The notes: generated by a model from the letters alone, not told the origin. Numbered from the stretch's first letter, positions 1 through 8,046 are shown. The stretch is 13,016 nucleotides of DNA from Bordetella parapertussis (GCA_943328885.2 CALQBT020000025.1:1-13016); one strand, 5' to 3'. Translations and numbers: made by a program.

Positions 1-1
1 G

Positions 2-805
2 GCGATCGACTTCATGCTGTTGGACGATGCACTGGGCGTGCAGCACAACGCCGGCGCCGACGGTCAAGCGGTGCCGCGGGTCGTGATCGAGGAGTTCTTG
101 CAGGGAGAAGAAGCCAGCTTCATCGTGCTGGTGGACGGCAAGAACGTGCTGGCGCTGGCCAGCAGCCAGGACCACAAACGCCTGCAGGACGGCGACTTGG
201 GGCCCAACACTGGCGGCATGGGTGCTTACTCGCCGGCGCCGGTGGTCACGCCCAACGTGCACGCCAAGGCAATGCACGAGATCATCCTGCCCACGGTGCA
301 GGGCATGGCGCGCGACGGCACGCCGTTCACCGGTTTTCTCTACGCCGGTCTGATGATCGACGCGCGGGGTCGACCCAAGACGCTGGAGTTCAACACGCGG
401 ATGGGAGACCCCGAGGCACAGCCGATCCTGATGCGTCTCAAGAGCGATCTGGTCGAGGTGCTGCTGCACGCCACCGATGGCACGCTGGACCAGGTCGAAC
501 TGCAATGGGATCGCCGCGTCGCACTCGGCGTCGTGCTGGCCGCTGCCGGCTACCCGGCCGCTCCCCGCAAGGGCGATGCGATCACCGGACTGGCCGTTGA
601 CAGCGAGGATGCGGTGGTGTTCCACGCCGGCACCGCTTTGCAGGACGGCTTGCTGCGCGTGACCGGCGGTCGCGTGCTGTGCGTCACTGCGCTGGGTGAC
701 TCAACCAAAATCGCGCAGCAGCGAGCCTACGACGCGCTGCGCGGCATCCATATCGACGGTGTGCAGTACCGCCGCGACATCGGGTATCGCGCGATCAAGC
801 GCTGA
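2..805 (+). CDS. purD: Phosphoribosylamine-glycine ligase (GARS), 3' part, 5' end outside window
   Basis: PurD joins phosphoribosylamine and glycine using ATP, the second step of de novo purine synthesis in the cytoplasm. The window holds the last 267 codons of a protein that is usually about 420-430 residues. The reading frame is open from base 2, so the real start lies upstream and the ATG at 14 is internal. Visible ATP-grasp features are [13 protein letters not shown], the [18 protein letters not shown] segment and the metal-binding [12 protein letters not shown] motif, followed by the C-terminal domain with [11 protein letters not shown]. The stop is a TGA, 26 bases before hemF. The protein looks intact to its normal C-terminus (GYRAIKR). 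Identity is very secure from these family motifs. Confidence 0.97.
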   Translation, partial: AIDFMLLDDALGVQHNAGADGQAVPRVVIEEFLQGEEASFIVLVDGKNVLALASSQDHKRLQDGDLGPNTGGMGAYSPAPVVTPNVHAKAMHEIILPTVQGMARDGTPFTGFLYAGLMIDARGRPKTLEFNTRMGDPEAQPILMRLKSDLVEVLLHATDGTLDQVELQWDRRVALGVVLAAAGYPAAPRKGDAITGLAVDSEDAVVFHAGTALQDGLLRVTGGRVLCVTALGDSTKIAQQRAYDALRGIHIDGVQYRRDIGYRAIKR

Positions 806-831
806 GGCGCTTTTCGGATCAAGAACGACCG

Positions 832-1773
832 ATGAACACCCAAGCCGTTCGCGACTATCTGCTCGACCTGCAGCAGCGCATCATCGATTCGCTGCAGGCG
901 GCCGATGGCCAGCCTTTTGTCATGGACGCCTGGGTTCGCGCGCCCGGGGAGCGGCTGCAAGGCGATGGCCGCACGCAGTTGGTCGAGGAAGGGCTGCTGT
1001 TCGAGCGAGGCGGTTGCAACTTCAGCCATGTCAAGGGCCCGCAATTGCCGCCTTCGGCGACCCAGCATCGGCCCGAGCTGGCGGGCGCAGCTTTCGAGGC
1101 GATGGGTGTCTCGCTGGTCCTGCACCCGCGCAATCCGCATGTGCCCACTGTTCATTTGAACGTGCGTATGTTCGCCGCCTTGCCCGCTGGCCAGCCCGCC
1201 GTGGTCTGGTTTGGCGGCGGCATGGACCTGACGCCTTACTACGGCGTCGAGGAGGATGCGCGGCACTTCCACCAGACTTGTCAGTCGGCCTTGGATCCCT
1301 TTGGCATGGGCCTGTACCCGCGTTTCAAGCGATGGTGCGATGAGTATTTTTTCCTGAAGCACCGCAATGAGCCGCGCGGCATCGGGGGCGTCTTTTTCGA
1401 CGACTTTGCCGAACTCGGCTTCGACCGCAGCTTTGCGATGATGCGTTCGGTGGGTGATGCCTTTTTGCCGGCTTATCTGCCCATCGTGGCACGCCGGCGT
1501 GACACGCTTTATGGCGAGCGTGAGCGGGATTTTCAAGCCTATCGTCGTGGTCGTTATGTAGAGTTCAACCTGGTCTTCGATCGCGGCACCTTGTTTGGAC
1601 TTCAATCGGGTGGGCGCACCGAGAGCATCCTGATGTCGATGCCGCCGATCGTCAAATGGCGCTACAACTGGGCGCCCGATGCGGGGACGGCCGAAGCCAG
1701 GCTGTACAGCGATTTTCTGCGTCCCCGCGACTGGGCGGCACCCAGGGCCGGTGCCGAGGTCGACGCGGCATGA
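832..1773 (+). CDS. hemF: Oxygen-dependent coproporphyrinogen-III oxidase
   Basis: HemF carries out the oxidative decarboxylation of coproporphyrinogen III to protoporphyrinogen IX with molecular oxygen, a late haem synthesis step in the cytoplasm. The 313-residue product is close to the usual length of about 300. Family signatures are visible in order: [13 protein letters not shown] near residue 57, [12 protein letters not shown] near 124, [21 protein letters not shown] around 165-185, and [18 protein letters not shown] followed by [13 protein letters not shown] around 238-268. The ATG at 832 has only a weak upstream purine stretch, but it places the N-terminus ([12 protein letters not shown]) where the family normally begins. 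The last codons overlap the start of nadD. The gene implies an aerobic or facultative host. Confidence 0.97.
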   Translation: MNTQAVRDYLLDLQQRIIDSLQAADGQPFVMDAWVRAPGERLQGDGRTQLVEEGLLFERGGCNFSHVKGPQLPPSATQHRPELAGAAFEAMGVSLVLHPRNPHVPTVHLNVRMFAALPAGQPAVVWFGGGMDLTPYYGVEEDARHFHQTCQSALDPFGMGLYPRFKRWCDEYFFLKHRNEPRGIGGVFFDDFAELGFDRSFAMMRSVGDAFLPAYLPIVARRRDTLYGERERDFQAYRRGRYVEFNLVFDRGTLFGLQSGGRTESILMSMPPIVKWRYNWAPDAGTAEARLYSDFLRPRDWAAPRAGAEVDAA

Positions 1774-2390
1774 TGGCGCCGACCCGCATCGGCTTGCTGG
1801 GGGGCAGCTTCGACCCGCCGCACTTGGCGCATCTGGCGCTGGGCCGTGTTGCGCTGCGCCAACTCGCGCTCGACGAGTTGCGCTGGCTGCCGGCGGGCGC
1901 CCCCTGGCAAAAAGCCGGACGGGTGATGGCCAGCACCGATCACCGTGCCGCGATGTTGGCCTTGCTGCTCGTCACCGAGCCGCGCTGCGTCATCGACAGC
2001 CGCGAACTCCAACGCGTCGGCCTGACCTACACCATCGATACGGTGCGCGAATTGCAGGCCGAGCGGCCGCAGGCCGAATGGTTCTTGATCTTGGGTCAGG
2101 ATCAATATGCCCGCTTTGACACCTGGCGCGATTGGGCTGAACTGGCGCAGCGATTGACGCTGGCGGTGGCGGGTCGGGCAGGCCAGGCGCCGCAGGCGCC
2201 AGCGGCCTTGGCCAGCCTGGCGCATCGTCTCGTGACGCTGGACTTGCCCGCGACCGACATCGCCGCCAGCGACATCCGGGCCCGCATCGCTGACGGGCAA
2301 ACAGTGACTGCGCTGGTCGGCGAGCGCGTGGCCGGCTATATTGAACAACATCAGCTCTATTCACACCAACCACGGAACACCAAGCACTGA
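1770..2390 (+). CDS. nadD: Nicotinate-nucleotide adenylyltransferase
   Basis: NadD adenylates nicotinate mononucleotide to deamido-NAD, a core step of NAD synthesis. The nucleotidyltransferase signature [14 protein letters not shown] (GxFDPxHxxH type) lies at residues 8-21, and the C-terminal [11 protein letters not shown] corresponds to the ISSTxxR nucleotide-binding motif of the family. The frame is open far upstream (to 1656), but the extra N-terminal stretch lies inside hemF and has no family resemblance. I therefore start at ATG 1770, immediately followed by a second in-frame ATG at 1773; the sequence cannot separate the two. Both overlap the hemF TGA (1771-1773), so translation is probably coupled. 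The product is about 206 residues, typical of the family, and the stop abuts the rsfS ATG. Confidence 0.95.
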   Translation: MMAPTRIGLLGGSFDPPHLAHLALGRVALRQLALDELRWLPAGAPWQKAGRVMASTDHRAAMLALLLVTEPRCVIDSRELQRVGLTYTIDTVRELQAERPQAEWFLILGQDQYARFDTWRDWAELAQRLTLAVAGRAGQAPQAPAALASLAHRLVTLDLPATDIAASDIRARIADGQTVTALVGERVAGYIEQHQLYSHQPRNTKH

Positions 2391-3176
2391 ATGGACATTC
2401 GCAAACTGCAACGGGCCATCGTCGATGGACTCGAGGACGTCAAGGCCCAGGACATCCTGGTGTTCAACACCGAACATCTCTCGGCGTTGTTTGAGCGGGT
2501 GATCATCGCCTCGGGCACCAGCAACCGCCAGACCAAGGCACTGGCCTCGGGTGTGCGCTCGGCTGTACGCGAGGCTGGCTTCCCGGTGCTCGCGACCGAG
2601 GGTGGCGAGAACGGCGAATGGATCATCGTCGACTGTGGTGCTGCGGTGGTGCATGTGATGCAACCGGCGATCCGGGAATACTACCGGCTCGAGGAGATCT
2701 GGGGCGGCAAGCCGGTCAGGATGAAGATCGGCAGCGATGCGCCGCGCGGCTTGGTCAAGGCCTCGGAGCCCGAGGAGGACGAGCCGGCGGTCAAACGCAA
2801 GCCTGCAGCGAAGAAAGTGCCCGTCAAACGTGCGCCGGCCAAGCGAGCGCCGGCCAAGAAAGTTTCGGCCAAGACCGCACCCGTCAAACTGGTCAGCGCC
2901 CGCAAGCCGCCGGCCAAGAAACTCGCTGCCAAGCCAGACACCGTCAAGACCACCGGCGCTGGCCGGGCTGGTGGCAACGCAGCGCGCGCCGCCGCGGTGC
3001 TTGCGAAACTGCCGGCCAAGAAGGCATCGGCGCGCAAGCCTGTGACGGCGCCGGCGACCAAGACCATCGTGGTCAAGCCCTTTGTCCGCAAGGCCACTAC
3101 CGCGGCGGGCAAGTCGCCTGACAGGGCGACGTCTGCGCCGCGCAAGACAGCGCCTCGCAAGCCCGCGCGTGCTTGA
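2391..3176 (+). CDS. rsfS: Ribosome silencing factor with long lysine-rich C-terminal tail
   Basis: RsfS (YbeB/DUF143) binds ribosomal protein L14 on the 50S subunit and blocks subunit joining, lowering translation under nutrient stress. The conserved domain covers residues 4-105 and shows the usual DILVFNTEHLSALFERVIIASGTSNRQ, GENGEWIIVDCG and VVHVMQPAIREYYRLEEIW segments. Known family members are mostly about 105-140 residues, while this one has 261. After an acidic linker (EPEEDE, 126-131) comes a tail of roughly 127 residues made almost entirely of Lys, Ala, Pro, Arg, Val and Thr with repeated PAKK/PAKR units. The tail looks disordered and very basic, like histone H1 or AlgP tails. The tail is in the same uninterrupted frame, so it is part of the protein. 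The ATG follows the nadD stop with no gap, as expected for the usual nadD-rsfS-rlmH order. Confidence 0.95.
   Translation: MDIRKLQRAIVDGLEDVKAQDILVFNTEHLSALFERVIIASGTSNRQTKALASGVRSAVREAGFPVLATEGGENGEWIIVDCGAAVVHVMQPAIREYYRLEEIWGGKPVRMKIGSDAPRGLVKASEPEEDEPAVKRKPAAKKVPVKRAPAKRAPAKKVSAKTAPVKLVSARKPPAKKLAAKPDTVKTTGAGRAGGNAARAAAVLAKLPAKKASARKPVTAPATKTIVVKPFVRKATTAAGKSPDRATSAPRKTAPRKPARA
2803..3170 (+). repeat. Degenerate Lys/Ala/Pro-coding repeats in the rsfS tail
   Basis: This stretch repeats short units encoding PAKK/PAKR/PVK. The core GCGCCGGCCAAG occurs at 2832-2843 and again at 2847-2858. Close copies of GCCGGCCAAG lie near 2909-2918 and at 3011-3020. CCGTCAAAC occurs at 2821 and again at 2881. 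The repeats are degenerate rather than exact, so they probably arose by repeated slippage and drift and may vary in number between strains. Confidence 0.7.
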
Positions 3177-3185
3177 TCGCTGAGC

Positions 3186-3656
3186 ATGCGTCTGGTCTTG
3201 GCGGCCGTTGGCCAGCGGCCGCCGGCCTGGAGCCAGTCCGCTTATGAGGATTTCGCCAAACGCTTCCCGCCCGAGATGCGACTGGAGTTGAAGGCTGTCA
3301 AAGCCGAAGCGCGGACCAGCGCCAGAACGCCTGCGCAGATGATGGCTGCCGAGGCGCAGCGCCTGGAGGCCGCCTGCCCCAAGGGCGCGCGCCGGGTCGT
3401 TCTCGATGAGCAAGGCAGCCGCTTGACGACTTCGCAGTTGGCCGATCGGCTGCGGTTCTGGCTCGGCGATGGACGCGATGTGGTGCTGCTGGTGGGGGGG
3501 TCCGACGGGCTGGATCCGCTGCTCAAGGCCACTGCTGACGAAACGCTGAGGCTGTCCGACCTGACTTTGCCCCATGCCTTTGTGCGCGTGCTGCTGGCCG
3601 AGGCGCTGTACCGTGCCTGGAGTGTCACGGTCGGTCACCCTTACCACCGGGAGTGA
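3186..3656 (+). CDS. rlmH: 23S rRNA (pseudouridine-1915-N3)-methyltransferase
   Basis: RlmH is a SPOUT-family enzyme that uses S-adenosylmethionine to methylate pseudouridine 1915 in helix 69 of 23S rRNA on the assembled 70S ribosome. The 156-residue product has the usual family length. Visible signatures are [17 protein letters not shown] in the middle, the SAM-binding loop [13 protein letters not shown] (family form is commonly GGADG), and the C-terminal [19 protein letters not shown] followed by GHPYHRE, which belongs to the knotted active-site region. It lies nine bases after rsfS, its standard neighbour, and its TGA stop is followed at once by maf. A run of seven G lies at 3494-3500 in the SAM loop. 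No clear ribosome binding site precedes the ATG, which suggests translation from upstream ribosomes. Confidence 0.96.
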   Translation: MRLVLAAVGQRPPAWSQSAYEDFAKRFPPEMRLELKAVKAEARTSARTPAQMMAAEAQRLEAACPKGARRVVLDEQGSRLTTSQLADRLRFWLGDGRDVVLLVGGSDGLDPLLKATADETLRLSDLTLPHAFVRVLLAEALYRAWSVTVGHPYHRE

Positions 3657-3661
3657 GGCGG

Positions 3662-4261
3662 ATGGACTTCATCTACCTCGCCTCGCAAAGCCCACGTCGG
3701 CGCCAGTTGCTGGACCAACTCGGCGTGCGCCACGAGTTGCTGCTGCCTGATGCACAGGAAGACGCCGAGGCGCTCGAGGCCTTGCTGCCGCGCGAGTTGC
3801 CGGCGGACTATGTGCGGCGCGTCACGGCACTCAAGCTCGAGGCCGCGCGTGCCCGCCTCAAGCGTCTCGGCCTGCCCGCAGCGCCGATCCTGTGCGCTGA
3901 CACCACGGTCGCGCTGGGCCGGCGCATCCTGGGCAAACCGGCGGATGCCGAACAGGCGCGCACGATGCTTTCGGCCTTGTCTGGCCGCAGCCACCGTGTG
4001 CTGACCGCCGTGGCGGTGGCCAGCGGTCAGCGCCGCTGGGAAGCCATCAGCGTGTCGCAGGTTCGTTTCGCGCCGCTGAGCCCCGCCACGATAGACGCCT
4101 ACATCGCCAGTGAAGAGCCCTTCGGCAAAGCCGGTGCCTACGCGATCCAGAGCCAGGCCGCAGGCTGGATTGCCCAGATTGCAGGCAGCTACTCCGGTAT
4201 CATGGGATTGCCCCTTTTCGAGACAGCCCACCTGTTGCGACAGGCGCGCGTGAGTTTTTAG
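3662..4261 (+). CDS. maf: Maf-family nucleoside triphosphate pyrophosphatase (YhdE-like, probable dTTP/UTP type)
   Basis: Maf proteins hydrolyse non-canonical or surplus nucleoside triphosphates to monophosphates and are linked to septum inhibition and house-cleaning. The product has 199 residues. The N-terminal [14 protein letters not shown] is the family signature, CADTTV carries the catalytic-base aspartate at residue 80, and [19 protein letters not shown] and [15 protein letters not shown] followed by [11 protein letters not shown] complete the pattern. The KAGAYxIQ form suggests the YhdE (dTTP/UTP) subgroup. A GTG at 3653 overlapping the rlmH stop would add three residues. I prefer ATG 3662 because GGGAG at 3649-3653 sits eight bases upstream of it and the N-terminus then matches the family. 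The gene ends 33 bases before rng. Confidence 0.93.
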   Translation: MDFIYLASQSPRRRQLLDQLGVRHELLLPDAQEDAEALEALLPRELPADYVRRVTALKLEAARARLKRLGLPAAPILCADTTVALGRRILGKPADAEQARTMLSALSGRSHRVLTAVAVASGQRRWEAISVSQVRFAPLSPATIDAYIASEEPFGKAGAYAIQSQAAGWIAQIAGSYSGIMGLPLFETAHLLRQARVSF

Positions 4262-4294
4262 ATTGCGGCGCGCCGCCACCGGACCCAACGCGCC

Positions 4295-5764
4295 ATGCAC
4301 GACATCCTGATCAACTGGACTCCGCAGGAAACCCGGGTCGCGCTCATCGAGAACGGCGCGGTCCAGGACCTGTATATCGAACGCTCGCTCGAGCGCGGTC
4401 TGGTCGGCAACGTCTACCTTGGCAAGGTGGCCCGTGTGCTGCCGGGCATGCAGAGCGCTTTCGTCGAGGTCGGGCTTGAGCGCGCCGCCTTTCTGCATGT
4501 CGCCGACCTGCACGGCGGTGGCCAGCACAAGCACGATGTGGCGGTGCAGGTGCCGATCGAGCGCCAGGTGTTCGAAGGCCAGACCCTGATGGTGCAGGTG
4601 GTCAAGGACCCGATCGGCAGCAAGGGGGCCCGTCTGTCCACCCAGATCAGCATTGCCGGGCGCATGCTCGTCTTCCTGCCGCAGGACACCCACATCGGTA
4701 TCTCGCAGAAGATCGGCTCACCCGAGGCGCGCGAACAGTTGCGCGGCCGCGTGCAGGCGCTCACCGCGACGACGGATGGCAGCTCGCCGGGTGGCTTCAT
4801 CCTGCGCACCAATGCCGAGGATGCCAGCGACGCCGAACTCGCCGATGACATTGCCTATCTGCGCAAGGCCTGGGCCGCCATCCGTGCGCGAGGCCTGTCG
4901 CGGCCACCAGGCAGCCTGCTGCACGAAGACCTGAATCTGGCGCAGCGCGTGCTGCGCGACATGGTCAACGACAGCACTCAGAGCATCCGGATCGACAGCA
5001 AGCTGCAGTTCGATGACCTCAAGGCTTTCGGTGAATCCTATACGCCATCTTCGGCGTCCAAACTCGAGCGCTACCAAGGCGAGCGGCCGATCTTCGACCT
5101 GTTCGCCATCGAGGAAGAGATTGCCCGTGCGCTCGCGCGCCGTGTCGATCTCAAGAGCGGGGGCTACCTGATCATCGACCAGACCGAGGCCTTGACCACG
5201 GTCGACGTCAACACCGGCGGCTTCGTCGGTGCGCGCAATTTCGACGACACGATCTTCAAGACCAACCTCGAGTCGGCCGGTGCGATCGCACGCCAGCTGC
5301 GACTGCGCAACCTGGGCGGCATCATCATCGTTGACTTCATCGACATGGTGCGCGAAGAGCACCAGGCCGCGGTGCTGGCCGAGTTCAAGAAGCAACTCGC
5401 GCGCGACCGCACCAAGGTCACGGTCAGCGGCTTCACCGGCCTCGGCCTGGTCGAGATGACGCGCAAGCGCACCCGCGAGAGCCTGGCCCACATGCTGTGC
5501 CAGCCTTGCCCGACTTGTGCGGGTCGCGGCCAGGTCAAGACCGCCCGCAGCGTTTGTTACGACGTGCTGCGCGAGATCCTGCGCGAGGCGCGGCAGTTCA
5601 ACCCCAGGGAATTCCGGGTGATCGCCAGTGCCGCGGTGGTCGAGATGCTGCTCGACGAAGAGAGCCAGCATCTGGCGGGCTTGAGTGACTTCATCGGTAA
5701 GCCGATTTCGCTGGCGACCGAGCCGTCCTTCAGCCCCGAGCACTACGACATCGTGTTGATGTGA
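4295..5764 (+). CDS. rng: Ribonuclease G
   Basis: RNase G (CafA) is an endoribonuclease that matures the 5' end of 16S rRNA and helps mRNA turnover. The 489-residue length fits RNase G rather than the much longer RNase E, since no C-terminal scaffold region is present. The N-terminal S1-type domain shows GNVYLGKVARVLPGMQSAFVEVG at about 38-60. Catalytic metal-binding aspartates are seen at D304 (TTVDVNTGG) and D347 (IIVDFIDM). The zinc-link CPTC lies at 405-408, and EMTRKRTRESL precedes it. The ATG at 4295 gives the classical MHDILINWTPQETRVALIE start. It sits at the end of the housekeeping run, a common place for maf-rng, and is followed by the only sizeable non-coding gap in the window. Confidence 0.97.
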   Translation: MHDILINWTPQETRVALIENGAVQDLYIERSLERGLVGNVYLGKVARVLPGMQSAFVEVGLERAAFLHVADLHGGGQHKHDVAVQVPIERQVFEGQTLMVQVVKDPIGSKGARLSTQISIAGRMLVFLPQDTHIGISQKIGSPEAREQLRGRVQALTATTDGSSPGGFILRTNAEDASDAELADDIAYLRKAWAAIRARGLSRPPGSLLHEDLNLAQRVLRDMVNDSTQSIRIDSKLQFDDLKAFGESYTPSSASKLERYQGERPIFDLFAIEEEIARALARRVDLKSGGYLIIDQTEALTTVDVNTGGFVGARNFDDTIFKTNLESAGAIARQLRLRNLGGIIIVDFIDMVREEHQAAVLAEFKKQLARDRTKVTVSGFTGLGLVEMTRKRTRESLAHMLCQPCPTCAGRGQVKTARSVCYDVLREILREARQFNPREFRVIASAAVVEMLLDEESQHLAGLSDFIGKPISLATEPSFSPEHYDIVLM

Positions 5765-5770
5765 GCAGGC

Positions 5771-5807
5771 GGTCCCGGCCGCTGCGGTAAGCTGGGTACC
5801 GGGGACC
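5771..5807 (+). terminator. Imperfect hairpin after rng, possible terminator
   Basis: GGTCCCGG (5771-5778) can pair with CCGGGGACC (5799-5807) with one bulged G and a loop of about 20 bases. It lies just after the rng stop. No run of T follows, so it is not a classical intrinsic terminator. It may be an mRNA-protecting 3' structure or chance in GC-rich DNA. Confidence 0.3.
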
Positions 5808-5830
5808 AGAGTTGCCACAAGCGCGCACCA

Positions 5831-5844
5831 GTGCACAATTGCAC
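5831..5844. promoter_or_regulatory. Inverted repeat GTGCA-N4-TGCAC upstream of the transporter operon, possible operator
   Basis: GTGCA (5831-5835) and TGCAC (5840-5844) form a 5-base inverted repeat around CAAT, about 90 bases before the binding-protein start. TTGCAC at 5839-5844 could double as a -35 element, but I see no convincing -10 at the right distance. A sigma-54 type element was not found. Position and symmetry suit a regulator site; no regulator gene lies in the window. Confidence 0.3.
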
Positions 5845-5918
5845 GACTGAAGCGCGTACACAGACAGGGGCGCGCTGATTGTTCGCCGCACACAACCCAC
5901 GGGAATCACTCCCATACC

Positions 5919-5925
5919 AAGGAGA
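5919..5925 (+). promoter_or_regulatory. Strong ribosome binding site of the binding-protein gene
   Basis: AAGGAGA lies six bases before the ATG at 5932. It is the best Shine-Dalgarno sequence in the window and fits the need for high expression of a periplasmic binding protein relative to its permeases. It also fixes the start codon and supports this being the first gene of the operon. Confidence 0.8.
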
Positions 5926-5931
5926 AACGGT

Positions 5932-7134
5932 ATGAAACACCGCTCAACGCACCTCGGTGCCATCGCTGTTGCCCTGCTGGCCATGACCCCGGCAGCACAG
6001 GCTCAGGAAAAAACCTTCAAGATCTACGGCTTTGGCGCCAAGAGCGGCGTGGTGGGCATCTTCGGCCAGCAAAGCGAGGCCGCGATGCAAGCGGCGGCCG
6101 GCATCATCAACAAGGCTGGCGGCGTCACCTTGGGTGACGGCAGCAAAGCCAAGCTGGTGATCGAATACCTGGATGACCGCTGCAACGCCGAGGAAGGCAT
6201 CAACGCGCTGCGCCGCATCGTCTCGCAGAACGACTCGGTCGTGGCGATTGGCCCGACCTGCTCTAACGTGGCTGAACCGGTTTTCGGCCTGCTTCAAAAG
6301 AAAGCTGGCGACGCTTCCGACTCCGGGCTGCAGTTCCCGCTCTACACCGACGTGGCTGCCAAAGGGGGCCTGGCATCGATTTCGCAATGGGCATTCCGCA
6401 ACGTGCCGAGCGAAGCCATCATGTACAAGGCCGTGTTTGACTGGGTCAAGGCGACGCGGCCGGAACTCAAATCGTTTTACGGCGGCGTGGAAAAGGATTT
6501 TGCGCACAGCAACGCCACCTTCAACGTCATCAAGAAAACGGCCAGCGATAACGGCCTGGAAGTTCTGGGCCAGGCCGAGTGGTTGCTCAACGACGTCAAT
6601 TTCTCCAACCAGGTGCGCGAAATGAAGCGCGCCAACGCTGATGTGGTGGCCATCTCGGCCCACCCCTTCACGACCTGCGGTGTGCTCAAGGAAATGGCGC
6701 GCCAAAACGTCAAGCCCAAGCTGATGATCGGTCTGACCTCCTCCTCCAGCATGGAAACCCTGCAAGGTTGCGGCAAGCAGGCCGAAGGCCTGATCATCCC
6801 CACCAGCTTCGCGCCTGTGACCGCAGAAGCCAAGAGCGCCGCGCTGGCAGTCCAAGCCATCAACGCCAAGCTCAACATGGATCTGCACAACGCTGCCGCC
6901 TTTGAGAATGTGCTCACCCTCAAAGAGCTCGTCGAGAAGCACAAGGTGATGGGTCGCCCTGACACCGTGCAGGCCGACCGCCAGAAGATGCGCGAAGGGC
7001 TGGCCGCCATGAAGGAGACCACGGGCTTGCTGGGTAAAGTGGGCCGCACGGAGGACCGCGAGGCCGTCAAGCCCTTCCTGTTCGTGCAGGCCAAGGATGG
7101 CAATTGGCAGGTGGCGCATAAGCCGGCTCAATAA
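5932..7134 (+). CDS. Periplasmic substrate-binding protein of a Liv/HAAT-type ABC importer
   Basis: This is a type I periplasmic binding protein (Peripla_BP_6, LivJ-like) that should capture the substrate and deliver it to the membrane permeases encoded downstream. It has 400 residues. A signal peptide is clear: basic MKHRSTH, a hydrophobic core, and AQA with likely cleavage after residue 24. The mature part begins with the KIYGFGAKSGVVGIFG ligand-loop region and has the EEGINALRRIV and AIGPTC segments of the fold. C84 and C110 have nearly the same spacing as the disulfide pair of LivJ, so they may be bonded; C249 and C280 are extra cysteines. There is no lipobox, so it is probably soluble in the periplasm. 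The substrate is unknown: family members bind branched-chain amino acids, amides, urea, aromatic acids and others. Confidence 0.92.
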   Translation: MKHRSTHLGAIAVALLAMTPAAQAQEKTFKIYGFGAKSGVVGIFGQQSEAAMQAAAGIINKAGGVTLGDGSKAKLVIEYLDDRCNAEEGINALRRIVSQNDSVVAIGPTCSNVAEPVFGLLQKKAGDASDSGLQFPLYTDVAAKGGLASISQWAFRNVPSEAIMYKAVFDWVKATRPELKSFYGGVEKDFAHSNATFNVIKKTASDNGLEVLGQAEWLLNDVNFSNQVREMKRANADVVAISAHPFTTCGVLKEMARQNVKPKLMIGLTSSSSMETLQGCGKQAEGLIIPTSFAPVTAEAKSAALAVQAINAKLNMDLHNAAAFENVLTLKELVEKHKVMGRPDTVQADRQKMREGLAAMKETTGLLGKVGRTEDREAVKPFLFVQAKDGNWQVAHKPAQ

Positions 7135-7148
7135 GGCGCACTGCCGCC

Positions 7149-8030
7149 ATGTCCTGGCTTGATCTGCTGGATTTCACGCAGTCCTTGATTGACGGCGTGC
7201 TGTTCGGCACGACCTACTCGCTCATCGGCATTGGCTTCACGCTGATTTTTGGCGTGATGCACAAGATCAATCTCTCGTATGCCGCGGCGTCCATTGGCGC
7301 GGCGTACCTGAGCCTGATCCTGGTGAGCGTGGCACCCACCCCCGTGGTCTACTTGGGCGCGGCGCTCATGGGGGGGGTACTGGGCGCGGCGGTGTACTAC
7401 ATCTGTTTTCGATTTCTGCCGCTGAGCAGCCCGCTGGCCTCGCTGATGTCCACCGTGGGCATGCTGCTGATAGAAGAACTGATCTCGCATGTCACGCGCG
7501 GCATGCCGCAGAACTTCCCGGCGGTGTTCACCGACGCCAACTTTGAGATCGGCCCATTCTTTGTTCGTGGCGACCTGCTGTTTGTGTTCGTGCTGGGCTG
7601 CTTGGCCATGGTCGCGCTCAACCTGCTGCTCAAGCGCACGCGCCTGGGTCTGGCCACCCGCGCGGTGGCGCAGCAACCGGTGGCCGCGCAACTGTGCGGC
7701 ATGAGCGTGAACCACACCAATACCAGCACCTTCGTGATCGCTGGCCTGCTAGGAGGCACCGCAGGCGCGATGGCCGGTGCGGCCATCGGCGTGCTCTCGC
7801 CATTGATGACGCTGCCACTGACCGTCAAAGGCCTGGTGGTCACCGTCATTGGCGGCCTGGGCAGCATTCCTGGCGCCATCGTGGCAGGGCTGGTGGTGGG
7901 GGGGGCGGAGAATATGTTCCAGTATCTGCGTGGCGTCACCGAGCGCGATATCTACGTGATGCTCCTGCTGTTTGTTTTCCTGGTATTCCGACCGGACGGC
8001 CTTTTTTCGGCCCCTGGCGGGCGCGACTGA
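7149..8030 (+). CDS. livH: Liv-type ABC transporter permease, LivH-like (first copy)
   Basis: This is one of the two membrane subunits that form the translocation path of the importer. The 293-residue protein is hydrophobic throughout, with about eight likely membrane segments. LivH-family marks include the N-terminal DGVLFGTTYSLIGIGFTLIFGVM and KINLSYAAASIGAAY region, the cytoplasmic LGLATRAVAQQPVAAQLCGM loop that couples to the ATPases, the KGLVVTVIGGLGSIPGAIVAG segment, and the terminal FRPDGLF. It starts 14 bases after the binding-protein stop with no obvious ribosome binding site. Two runs of eight G (7370-7377 and 7898-7905) lie in Gly-Gly codons. The gene name reflects the family only, since the substrate is not known. 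Confidence 0.93.
   Translation: MSWLDLLDFTQSLIDGVLFGTTYSLIGIGFTLIFGVMHKINLSYAAASIGAAYLSLILVSVAPTPVVYLGAALMGGVLGAAVYYICFRFLPLSSPLASLMSTVGMLLIEELISHVTRGMPQNFPAVFTDANFEIGPFFVRGDLLFVFVLGCLAMVALNLLLKRTRLGLATRAVAQQPVAAQLCGMSVNHTNTSTFVIAGLLGGTAGAMAGAAIGVLSPLMTLPLTVKGLVVTVIGGLGSIPGAIVAGLVVGGAENMFQYLRGVTERDIYVMLLLFVFLVFRPDGLFSAPGGRD
7370..7377 (+). repeat. Run of eight G in the first livH-like gene
   Basis: Eight consecutive G encode the end of Met and two Gly codons (MGGV) in a membrane segment. The frame is intact here. Gain or loss of one G would truncate the permease. Confidence 0.9.
7898..7905 (+). repeat. Second run of eight G in the first livH-like gene
   Basis: Eight G span the end of a Val codon, two Gly codons and the first base of Ala (VGGA) in the C-terminal part. 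In frame as read. Confidence 0.9.
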
Positions 8031-8034
8031 GCAA

Positions 8035-8040
8035 AGAGGT
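8035..8040 (+). promoter_or_regulatory. Ribosome binding site that sets the first livM-like start
   Basis: AGAGGT ends six bases before the ATG at 8047. It supports this ATG over the in-frame ATG at 7972, which lies inside the livH-like gene and would add 25 residues unlike the family. Confidence 0.65.
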
Positions 8041-8046
8041 CCGCTC

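Noticed and set aside
2361..3647. 428-residue open frame on the minus strand across rsfS and rlmH
   Set aside because: It is antisense to two well-supported genes, is rich in Arg/Gly/Leu/Gln as expected from GC-rich shadow frames, and has no recognisable motif.
4265..4276. Perfect 12-base palindrome GCGGCGCGCCGC between maf and rng
   Set aside because: The stem is only four bases if a loop is allowed, no T run follows, and such palindromes are frequent in GC-rich DNA. It is too weak to call a terminator or site.
4718..5893. 391-residue minus-strand frame across rng
   Set aside because: Antisense shadow of RNase G. The composition is unlike the real proteins in the window and no start signal is seen.
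5944..7131. 395-residue minus-strand frame antisense to the binding-protein gene
   Set aside because: It mirrors the codon structure of the sense gene almost end to end, is His/Val/Gly-rich and resembles no family I know. Long antisense frames are expected in GC-rich genes with biased third positions.
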